The notes below the pieces were generated by a model that made no database searches, was not told the DNA's origin, and saw only the letters and a list, made by a program, of their open reading frames with translations. A program made the position numbers and the translations under genes. This document shows, piece by piece, positions 37,509 to 47,200 of a stretch of 64,000 bases of DNA. The number at the start of each line of letters is the position of its first letter. Positions within the stretch are counted from its first letter, which is position 1. Location of the stretch: NCBI RefSeq assembly GCF_902477725.1, contig NZ_CABSIF010000008.1, positions 148,629 through 212,628 of the forward strand, given 5' to 3'. This stretch comes from an uncultured Desulfovibrio sp. (GTDB lineage: Bacteria; Desulfobacterota; Desulfovibrionia; Desulfovibrionales; Desulfovibrionaceae).

Positions 37509-37952
37509 ATGCACAAAAATATTGCACTCCTCTGCCTGTTCGCTCTGCTCTGCGCCTGCGGCCCTCTACCAGACAGAAGTCAAAGCGGTCTGTTTGGCCG
37601 ATATCCTGAAAATTTTGTTGACACTGATGGATTTACACTCTGGATGCCAAAACATATGAATGCCCGCCAAGGCATGTACGCATTTGTAGTGCAGAAATAT
37701 ATCAACTACTGTGTTAACGGCGACTATAATGGAGGAAAGTTTCATTCAGATGAAGTGTATAAAGAACTCCCTGACGGTGGACGTGTTTATGCATACTACT
37801 ACTACTACAATCAAGATGAATCTATTGGCGTCGATGCTCCTGCGTTCAATCTGTCACCAATGCATATCAATGTTGATTATTATGCTGTAATGAACTTTAT
37901 AGTTAATAAGGACGGCATAATCACAAATTGCAAATATATGAGATTTCAATAA
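37509..37952 (+). CDS. Putative lipoprotein downstream of TpsA
   Basis: The 147-aa product has a short hydrophobic signal (MHKNIALLCLFALLCAC) with a lipobox LCAC, so Cys17 would be lipidated. The mature part is rich in Tyr, Asn and Asp (a run of five Tyr near the middle) and ends in MRFQ. I do not recognise a family. It starts 54 bases after tpsA on the same strand. It could be an accessory surface protein or, by analogy with contact-dependent inhibition loci, a protective partner; there is no direct evidence for either. GTG 37497 is an alternative start. Confidence 0.6.
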   Translation: MHKNIALLCLFALLCACGPLPDRSQSGLFGRYPENFVDTDGFTLWMPKHMNARQGMYAFVVQKYINYCVNGDYNGGKFHSDEVYKELPDGGRVYAYYYYYNQDESIGVDAPAFNLSPMHINVDYYAVMNFIVNKDGIITNCKYMRFQ

Positions 37953-38152
37953 AAAATTCCCCGGCAATTGCCAGCGCTTGCCTATAGAAACGAATAGCAG
38001 CAGTGCAATTTAAGCTAGCGTGCTATGCCTCAATTTTTTGCTGAACTGACTGAGGCTCAACGGATGTGTGCGCATGGGGTGGGCGCAATGCACATTGGCA
38101 GGCAGCAACGAAGATTCGCAAAAGCTCCAGTCCCCCGACCTTAGTTTTACCA

Positions 38153-38374
38153 TTACCGATGCTTATTCGGCAGCGCATCAAGGCGCGTCCTCATGTCATG
38201 AACAAAAGACTTCAACACCCAGTTAAAATGATCTTTTTTTACGATAGCGGTGTTCATTCCAAGCCCCTTGTGCAACTTCAATTCATCCGAGGCTGGTGGA
38301 ATACTATCTAGATACTTTTTCCAATTAGACAAAAGACGTTCCATCTCGGCACGTTGTTTTAAGCTTATATTCAT
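38153..38374 (-). CDS. Small protein of unknown function (73 aa)
   Basis: Soluble, charged 73-aa product starting MNISLKQRAEMERLLSNWKK, probably helical, with no signal peptide. GGAG lies 8 bases before the ATG, which supports translation. It is on the strand opposite to the TpsA genes, after a 200-base gap (37953-38152) in which I see nothing coding. The next gene upstream on its strand (38519-38863) may be co-transcribed. No family recognised. Confidence 0.5.
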   Translation of the reverse strand: MNISLKQRAEMERLLSNWKKYLDSIPPASDELKLHKGLGMNTAIVKKDHFNWVLKSFVHDMRTRLDALPNKHR

Positions 38375-38518
38375 TGATGCTTCTCCATTCCTCTTTCTAG
38401 CCTGGGATACCCCACTAAGAAGGAGGTTTTTGACCCGTGTAACCCAAGTAAAAAATAATGAAATAGACTAAATTGTGAAGTGCTGGACATTTTTACAAAC
38501 ATGGACGAATACGATTCA

Positions 38519-38863
38519 TTAGTGGGAGGTAAGCGAACTTTTGTTGCCGGGCATATTCTGGAGTTCTTCCTGGTGAACGTCTTCAAATTGTTCATACATT
38601 GAAAGAACGCTGTAAACATAGTCTTGTCCTTCTTTCGTTTCATCCCACCATGCAAACCCCCTATTTTTTAAAATCTTTACTATCTGCGAGACAAAGCTGT
38701 TACTTCCCCTAGTCTTGTACGATTCCCCGTCGTCAATATCAATTTTCATTGTTTTTCCATCACCTGATGGAAAAATTGTCATACTGTGCCCATCTTCAAG
38801 GATGAATGTCTTTTTGCCGACACTCTTGAGTGCCACGTCTGCCAACTTAAATAGATAATTCAT
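38519..38863 (-). CDS. Small protein of unknown function (114 aa)
   Basis: Soluble 114-aa product beginning MNYLFKLADVALKSVGKKTF. A strong AGGAG lies 6 bases before the ATG, and base composition is lower in GC than the core genes. Mixed beta/alpha character is suggested, with a Trp pair near residue 71 (FAWWDET). No domain recognised. Position beside a small companion (38153-38374) and behind a TpsA/lipoprotein pair makes an accessory or immunity role possible, but this is inference. Confidence 0.55.
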   Translation of the reverse strand: MNYLFKLADVALKSVGKKTFILEDGHSMTIFPSGDGKTMKIDIDDGESYKTRGSNSFVSQIVKILKNRGFAWWDETKEGQDYVYSVLSMYEQFEDVHQEELQNMPGNKSSLTSH

Positions 38864-39086
38864 AAATTCTCCTACCTGTATTTAGACTATTTATACATTA
38901 CCATGACAAAAAAATACTGTCTTCATAATTTATAATAAATATAATTCTTATGTGTAATTAATTTCGCCCGTCAGCCGCACTAAAGCGATTATTAGTGTTC
39001 ATCACAAATAATATACATATATAAATTAGAACATATCGGCCAAACCCCCTTGTTTTTGATCTTGCATTCCTCTGGCGCTAAGCAGC

Positions 39087-39120
39087 AAAAGCCCCGGCCA
39101 TTGGAGTGGCCGGGGCTTTT
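39087..39120. terminator. Bidirectional terminator between the small genes and the AAA+ gene
   Basis: A 14-bp perfect stem (AAAAGCCCCGGCCA 39087-39100 with TGGCCGGGGCTTTT 39107-39120) has a 6-base loop with A and T runs at the ends, so it can work in both directions. It lies just after the stop of the minus-strand AAA+ gene. Confidence 0.8.
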
Positions 39121-39228
39121 CTTTGGTGCGGCAGATATGTGCATATTTCTGCGGGAGGGGTAGACGGTCACGCCGGCCAGCTTCAACACGTAAAGCGCAT
39201 AAAAGCCTTCCGCAATGACTCACATGAC

Positions 39229-40395
39229 TTAGACCCGTGAATAAATTGCGACATCTTCTCTAAACTCTGTAATCATTTCTTCCGTCAAAGACGGTCTGAA
39301 AGAAGCAATTTTTTCAGCAATCATCTCTGTGGTCACAGGCGTGTTTGCCCCTCTTTCGCATTCTTCTTCAAAGGCATACTGGGCAACAATTTGGAATAGA
39401 TACTCAATATCTGCGGGGGTAAATTTGGGTGTCAAGCTTACAATATGGTCAACATCAACAGCTCCACAGTTCATCTTTGCCAAATAGTATTCCAGAATTG
39501 TTTTTCTTCCATCGTCATCCAGAGTTCCTACCGGGATGATGCAATCAAAGCGCCCCGGCCGTAGCAGCGCAGCATCCAGTTGACGGATGTAATTTGTTGC
39601 GCATACGAGCAGAACCTTGTTTGGTTGGCTCTTTATCAGTGGCACCTGTTTGAGAAATTCGTTGGTAATGGATCTGTCGATTCGATTTGCGCTATCCCGG
39701 CTGCCTGCGAATTCCTCAAATTCGTCAATGAAAAGAATAATTTCATCCAAACTTCGCGCTTTTTCCATTATTGCCCGCAGATGTGCCCCAATTTTGTCTA
39801 CACCGTCGACCATAAGCATGCTTGGTGCGATTTCTATGAACCACCACGCCAGTCTCCCGGCCATTGCCTTGACAAAATGGGTCTTGCCCGTACCGGGAGG
39901 GCCAAAAAAAATGATAGTTTTAGGCGGAATGACGCCATACTTTTGTGAAAGAGCCCCCTCGACCAAGGGGAGTATAATCCTCTTGTGAATCAGTTGCTTG
40001 GGGGGTTGTGTGTCGGAGATAGTATCCCAAATATCTCTGCTGATGGTGCGCGCGCCCATCTGCACCAAAAGCTTTTCCTGATTGTGCGTAGAGAGTTCCT
40101 CATCCGTCCCTATGTTCTCAAGAAAGTCGGTGCAGGCAATCTTGAAGCCGACATCCCGATTCAGTCTTTCAGACAGAACCCACTTATGTTGCATGATTTT
40201 CTGCCAAAGATCCGTCGCTACATCCGCATCGAATTTTGCACCGCTGGCTTCAAAGATTTTGCTGGCGCAAATTTCTGGAGAGGGCGTGTCTAGTATTATT
40301 TTATCCAAAATGAACCCCTGGTTGTAATATTGTGTGGGGCAATTGTTTTCGGAATTGGTGAGTAAATTTGCATGTAAAAACGAAAATATTGCCAT
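39229..40395 (-). CDS. AAA+ ATPase (Cdc48/FtsH-like module) with unusual N-terminal domain
   Basis: Over 388 aa from the ATG at 40395, the C-terminal part is a classic AAA module: Walker A GPPGTGKT, Walker B LFIDEFEEFAG, sensor 1 ATNY and arginine-finger region LLRPGRFD. Before it (about residues 50-95) lies a conserved-looking segment W..IMQHKWVLSE..NRDVG..IACTDFLENI. I recall similar HKW.LSE..GRDVG segments in DUF4032-type proteins, but this is unverified. There is no protease domain, so it may be an unfoldase or remodeller acting with an unknown partner. The start is uncertain (GTG 40446 or TTG near 40300 are possible). Its GC is lower than in core genes. Confidence 0.75.
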   Translation of the reverse strand: MAIFSFLHANLLTNSENNCPTQYYNQGFILDKIILDTPSPEICASKIFEASGAKFDADVATDLWQKIMQHKWVLSERLNRDVGFKIACTDFLENIGTDEELSTHNQEKLLVQMGARTISRDIWDTISDTQPPKQLIHKRIILPLVEGALSQKYGVIPPKTIIFFGPPGTGKTHFVKAMAGRLAWWFIEIAPSMLMVDGVDKIGAHLRAIMEKARSLDEIILFIDEFEEFAGSRDSANRIDRSITNEFLKQVPLIKSQPNKVLLVCATNYIRQLDAALLRPGRFDCIIPVGTLDDDGRKTILEYYLAKMNCGAVDVDHIVSLTPKFTPADIEYLFQIVAQYAFEEECERGANTPVTTEMIAEKIASFRPSLTEEMITEFREDVAIYSRV

Positions 40396-40446
40396 ATAAA
40401 CATTTTTATAGTGTTTATATTTTAATCTCATAATTACTATTGTCAC

Positions 40447-41292
40447 TATTTATTTCATAAATTATAATTTTACTATCTAAAATAGTAGTGTATTTTATTG
40501 CAGATATAAAAATTATCATAGTACATAAAACTATTAAGCGTATCAAATATTTTTTAAATGACATGGTAAATGCCAGCCAATGGGACAAAAATATCGCCAC
40601 ACACCTACATCTACCATTCAGTCGCGACTACCTGCCGGTAGGATTTTTAGGCGGATATTGCAGGTTAACCAAGCGTTGTACTCCCAGCTACACCTCGGAT
40701 AGCCCTAGCATGAGGCTCTCCTGTAGCTAAACTAGTCAGCATGGTAGCCTAGCTGTCCTTATAGCAGAAATTGCGTAGCACACGCCCTGCTCGCTCAGCG
40801 GAGAGAACCTTGTCACGCCGCTGCAGATTGTCACCCCTCACGCCTCTAAATACTTTTGGCGTTGATCCTTTGCACCTCTTCTCTTTCTTTTTTTGAGAAA
40901 CATATCCTAATAAGATCATGGCTTATTAGTAATATTTGATTGTAAAAAAGCTGAAGTAGATAAATTCTATAGTGTTCTCATTTTATACGTCAAATTTAGA
41001 TAAAAAAAATATAAAATTAATTTGTGTACTGTATTATATAAATTGTTTATAAAAGATAAAAATAGTCAGAAAATTTATTTTAACAATTAAATAACATGCA
41101 TTATTATTGAATATTTATCCCCAATATTTTCTCAATTGCACAACTTCTGCTTTAGATCTGGCACGTTGGAGGGCTTAGGCGGTGAGTCGCCTGCGGCATG
41201 ACAGGCGGCAAGGGATTAACGAGGTAGTATAGCCTGGAGCAACTAAGCATACATTACAACGAGATACATTTAACATATCGGAATTATTCGTA
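40447..41292. other. Long AT-rich intergenic region between the AAA+ and glucan synthase genes
   Basis: There is no convincing gene in about 850 bases. The stretches 40447-40560 and 40900-41110 are very AT-rich; a GC-richer patch lies at about 40600-40880 and another at 41160-41250, the latter with GGCGGTGAGTCGCC-type self-complementarity. It probably holds the divergent promoters of the two large genes. No riboswitch class was recognised. Confidence 0.5.
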
Positions 41293-44200
41293 ATGAGTCT
41301 ATTCAGCAAGGTAATTTTCGGGATACTATCCGCCTCGCGGGCGTTCTTTCAGGCAAGACAGATGCCATGGAAGTACGCGGGAGAGGTCGGGCCATATCAA
41401 CTTGAGCTATTCAGCACTGAGCATCTTGGAGTACACGGCAGGCTGCTGGCAGAAAGACACCGTGTTGCAACAGAAAAACACCCGGAAATATTACTTCCAC
41501 GGCTTGTGGACAGCGAAAAAATGTTTTTGTCTGTGCACAACCTGCTGAATGAAGATGCGCGGAGCGGCGTGCAGATAGCGCCCGCAGGAGAATGTCTTCT
41601 TGATAATTTTTATATCCTTGAAGAGCAGATTCGCGCAGTAAGGCGGCACTTGCCCAAGGGCTACAGTCGGGAACTGCCCCACCTGACCACGGGATTTTCT
41701 GCGGGGCTGCCCCGTGCCTATGACATTGCCCAGGAAGTTATATGGCATAGTGACGGGCGGGTGAATGCTGAAACTGTGACAGCTGTCCTGTCCTCCTATC
41801 AAACCGTTTCTGTGCTCACTATGGGAGAATTATGGGCTGTTCCCATCATGTTTCGCTTTGCTCTCATAGAAAACATCAGACATATCACCGCTCTCATAGC
41901 TGCATACAGAACTGACCGTGCACTTGCGGTGCATTGGGCCAGCAAGTTGACGCGCACTGCTGCGGCCTCTCCCAAAGACCTGATCATGGTAATTGCGGAC
42001 ATGGCGCGGTCAAATCCATCACTTACGGGCTCGTTTGTCGCCGAGTTCAGCCGCCAGCTCAAAGGCATGGGCCCCTCCCTGGCGCTACCACTCACATGGG
42101 TTGAGCAACAACTTGCTGACTCGGGTCAAACGATCGACCAGCTTGTGCATGTGGAAAACCAGATGCAGGCTGCCAGCCAGCTTTCCATGAGCAACTGTTT
42201 CAACAGCCTGCGAGCCATTGAATCTGTTGACTGGAAAGGCTTTGTCGATTCTGTAAGTGTGGTTGAAGGCACGTTGCGTAATGACCCTGCAGAAGTTTAC
42301 GCAGCTATGGACTTCAATTCGCGCAATTATTGCCGCACTATTATAGAAAGAATGGCGAGGTGCAGCCAGCTGACAGAGAACGAGATTGCCCAGAAAGCCA
42401 TTGATCTTGCCCGCGAAGGCATGACCCAGCATGGCAAAAATGCTCGCTCCGCGCATGTTGGCTGCTATTTGACTGCAGAAGGCAAGCCTCGGCTTGAAAC
42501 TGCCATATCTGCCCATTTCGGCCCAGTGCAGACCCTTGCACGCGCGGCTGAATATTTACGCGTCCCTCTGTATATATCTACAATCATTTTATTAACGCTA
42601 TTTTTTACAGTATCTTTCGCCTTTGTCGCCATGGCACAGGGCGTACATAATTTATGGGCTTCTCTATTCCTTTTACCAATTATCATTGTAGCCTGCCACC
42701 TGGCCCTGGCTGTTGCCAATAAAATTGCCTCCATTGCCATCAATCCCAAACCTCTTCTCAAAATGGATTTTTCCGCCGGCTTGCCAGAACATTTTCTGAC
42801 TCTGGTTATTGTGCCAGCAATGCTCACCAGCAAAGATTCCATCAAGCGCTTGTTCGATGACCTTGAGGTGCGTTTTCTGGCCAATCAGGACACATCCTTA
42901 TATTTTGGATTGCTCACGGATTTTTCTGATTCTGCAACGGAAACCGCCCCCAACGACAAACTGCTCGTCCGTATGGCCCGGCAAAAGGCAGCAGAGCTTA
43001 ATGCCAAATATGCAACAGAAAATTATACCCCGTTTTTTCTTTTTCACCGCCCCCGCTTATGGAATGCTCAGGAAGGAATATGGATGGGGCATGAACGCAA
43101 ACGCGGCAAGATAGAGGAACTCAACAATTATTTATGCGGCAGAGCCCCGGATGTCTTTTCGGTTGTTGAGGGTGACAGGGCGGTTTTTTCGCGTGTTCGC
43201 TACATTATAACGCTTGATGCAGATACGCAGTTGCCCCGAGATTCTGCCCGCCAGCTTGTGGGGGCCATGGCTCACCCGCTGAACCGCGCGCGATTTGATG
43301 AGGATAAAAAGCGTGTAATAAACGGATATGGCATCTTACAGCCGCGCGTAGAGCCAAGCCTGGCCGGGGCCAACCGTTCGCGCTATGCCCGTTTCAACTG
43401 TAAAAAGAGCGGCATTGACCCATACACGCGCACAGTCTCTGACTGCTACCAGGATGTATTTGGCGAAGGCTCATACATCGGAAAGGGCATTTACGACCTG
43501 AATACATTTGCCACCATGCTGTCCGGGCGCTTTCCTGATAACAAGGTGCTCAGTCACGACCTTCTTGAGGGCTGCTTTGCCCGCTCTGGCCTACTGAGTG
43601 ATGTTTCTTTTTATGAAGATTACCCCGTGGCATATCTTACCGATGCCGCAAGACGTCATCGCTGGATTCGCGGAGACTGGCAGATCATAAGCTGGCTGTT
43701 GCCTCGCGTCACCGAAGGCGATGGGCAGGTGCACAAGAATCCCCTTTCATTACTCTCGCGCTGGAAAATTTTTGACAATCTGCGCCGCAGCTTGACCCCT
43801 GCCGCATTGATACTGCTTTTGATCTCCGGGTGGGCCATGCTGCCATTATCGTGGCAATGGACCTCGCTGGTGGTTGGCTCCATGTTTCTGCCAGCCTTGC
43901 TTGAAGCTGTCGTTGCCATGCTCCACAAGCCGGAGGACACGTCTTTCAGGCGTCACATGGCGCTTCAGTTTTCTGAAATTCCAGGGCATTTTTCTCAACC
44001 TGCAGAGGCATTGCTCTACTTGCCTGTTGAAGCAGCCTCAAATCTGGATGCCATTTTTCGCAGTTTCTGGCGAATGATGGCTTCAAAAAAACGCCTTCTT
44101 CAGTGGAATGTATCGGTTTGTTCTGGCAGCGCTGCTCCCGCTCACCTTAGAGAAACCGTGGCTGCCATGTGGGCCGGGCCAGTAATCGCCGTTCTGGTTA

Positions 44201-47200
44201 TGCTTGCCTGCATTGCTTTGGGCAACGGTATGGCAGCAAACACTGCCCTGGCTGGCGTTGTTTGCTTGCTGTGGTTTTTTTCTCCGGTCATGGCCTGGTG
44301 GTCGAGCCTTCCTCTTAAGCGGCATCAGGAAAAGCTCACCCCAGTGCAAACTGTTTTTCTGTTCAGAATTGCGCACAAAACCTGGAAGTTTTTTGCAACC
44401 TTTGCCGGTTCTGAAAGCAACTGGCTTCCACCAGACAACTATCAGGAAGTTCCCACTGGCAGGATAGCCCACCGTTCTTCACCCACCAATATGGGCATTG
44501 CGCTGCTGGCAAATCTTTCGGCCTATGACTTCGGTTTCATAACCGCTGGGGCATTTCTGGAGCGCACATCAAAGTCCCTGTCCGTGATGGAAAAACTTGA
44601 AAGATACAAAGGCCATTTTTTCAACTGGTACGACACCCAGTCTCTGGCACCTCTGTCGCCGCGCTACGTATCGTCTGTGGACAGTGGCAACATGGTTGGA
44701 CACCTTTTGGTTTTGCGCGCAGGGTTGCAGGAATTTGTGGAAAAAAGAGTAAGTCATCCGCTGCTTTTTAAAGACCTGCAAAAAACGCTTGCCATCCTGG
44801 CTGAAACCGCCCCCAAGCCCCATGATGAGGTTGCAAATTCACAACTGGACACTCTCAGCCTTGAGTTGGCTGCGGCTGTTCAGTCGTTTTCGCCGTCTGC
44901 AATTCAGGTCAGAAAAGATCTTGAGCTCCTGCAAGCATCTGCAACTGCAGCCATGATCCAGAGCGAGATGGCTTCTGACAAGGAGAAAAAGCAGTACGGC
45001 GGCATCGTGCAGGAAACATTTTGTCTCAAATTGCAGGATGCGCTGGACGAGCTTACACTTTTTATGCCCTGGACATCGCTTCAGGGCGTGTCCTCTGCTG
45101 ATCTGCAAGATTTTAAGATGCTTGACGCTCACCTCACCCTGTTTGAAATCGCCGCACTTGAAGATGCCCTGTTGCCGCGCCTGGCATTGTACGCCGAGGA
45201 GAAGAACGACCCGTCAAGGCAGCAGCTTTTTGCTGAACTCGCAGTGCTTGTTGGTGCAGGCAGCCGCCAGGCCAGGGCGCGCCTTGAACAGATAGCGGAG
45301 ATGATGGAGCAGTGTACTGGTCTGTCATGCCTTGAGTATGATTTCCTTTATGATTCCAAGCGTAAGCTGCTATCCATCGGCTACAATACGGATGAAAACA
45401 GAAGGGATGCAAGCTATTATGACCTTCTGGCCTCTGAGGCCAGGCTGGCAGTATTTGTGGGCATCGCTCAGGGGCATCTGCCTCAGGAAAGCTGGTTTTC
45501 TCTTGGGCGGCTTTTGGCAACCACCACAGATCAAAAGCCGGTGCTCCTTTCCTGGAGCGGCTCGATGTTTGAGTATTTGATGCCGCTTCTTGTAATGCCC
45601 TTTTATGAAAACAGCCTGCTTGACCAGTCCTGTAAAGCTGCTGTTGCCGCTCAGATCGAGTATGGAAAAAAATGCGGTTTGCCGTGGGGGATATCTGAAA
45701 GCGGCTACTGCATGACCGATGCGCGCGCTGACTACATGTACAAGGCCTTTGGCGTACCGGGGCTAGGTATCAAGCGCGATCTGACCGCAGATATGGTTGT
45801 AGCTCCGTACGCTTCGGCCTTGGCCGCCATGATAGCTCCACGCGATGCCTGCCTGAACCTTGAACGTCTTTCACAAGAAGGCGTAGAAGGTGATTACGGC
45901 ATGTACGAGGCCGTTGACTATACCGAATCGCGATTACCGAGGGGGGAAACATTCGAGATCGTGCGTTCCTACATGGCGCATCATCAAGGAATGAGCCTGC
46001 TTGCTCTGGAGGCATTGCTGCTCGATTACCCCATGCAAAAACGGTTTGAGAGCGATCCACAGTTTCAATCCGCCATACTGGTTTTGCAGGAACGGGCTCC
46101 GGAAGCAATTCCAAGTTATGTGCGCACGTCAACACGGTCGGGTGTTCCCGCAATTCACAGCTTTGTAAAGGGTGCAACGCGCATCATCGGTTCGCCACAC
46201 ACTGCAAAGCCAGAGGTTCAGCTGCTTTCAAACGGCAGGTATCATGTCATGGTAACCAATGCCGGCGGCGGGTACAGTCGCTGGAACAACCTTTCTGTCA
46301 CCAGGTGGAAGGAAGATACGACGTGCGACGACTGGGGTACGTTTTGTTACATCCGCGATCTTGCCACTGGAGAATACTGGTCTACTACCTTTCAGCCAAC
46401 TCAGGTAAGAACTGAACATTTCAAGGTGATTTTTGCAGAAGGTCGAGCCGAATTTCATTGCCGTAACCTTAAGTACGATGTGCATACCGACATTGCGGTT
46501 TCGCCAGAACACGATGTTGAACTGCGGCGAACAAAGATCACTAACAATTCTCTGGAACAGCGAACCCTCGACATAACCAGTTTTGCCGAGGTGGTTCTTG
46601 CTCCTTCCGCCGCTGATGCCCTGCATCCTGCATTCAGCAATCTTTTTGTCCAGACCGAAATAGTTGAAGATCAGTTTGCAATTCTATGCACCCGCCGCGC
46701 CCGGTCTGAAGAAGAAAATAACCCCTGCATGCTGCACATGATGGCCGTTCATGGCGTGCCTGTTGACGCCATTTCTTACGAAACCAACAGACGCCAATTT
46801 ATTGGCCGTGAGCGCACCATAAAAAAACCAAGGGCAATGGACAGGGATGTTGTTGATCTTTCTGACAGTGCAGGGGCCGTGCTTGACCCGGTTGTTTCTG
46901 TGCGCACCCGCATCACGCTTGAGTCCGGGCAATCTGCAATAATTGATGTTGTTTCTGGCGTGGGCGAATCACGGGCAACAGCCATGGCCCTCATTGAAAA
47001 ATACCGGGATAAGGGCATTGCCGACCGTGTTTCCCGTATGGCCTGGGTGCGTGGTCAAATATTGCTGCGCCAGATCCACGCCACCGAGGTGGAGGCGCAA
47101 CTTTATACCGGTCTGGCAGACTCAATCTTATACGCCAATGCGCAACTGCGTGCTGAAAGCTCTCTGCTTGTGCAAAACAGCAAGGGGCAGTCCGGACTTT

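Noticed and set aside
39026..39223. Two short overlapping minus-strand frames
   Set aside because: They run through a perfect bidirectional terminator and have no ribosome site or family.
41160..41290. Possible c-di-GMP (GEMM) riboswitch before the glucan synthase
   Set aside because: Some GC-rich pairing is present, but the conserved GEMM core sequences are not.
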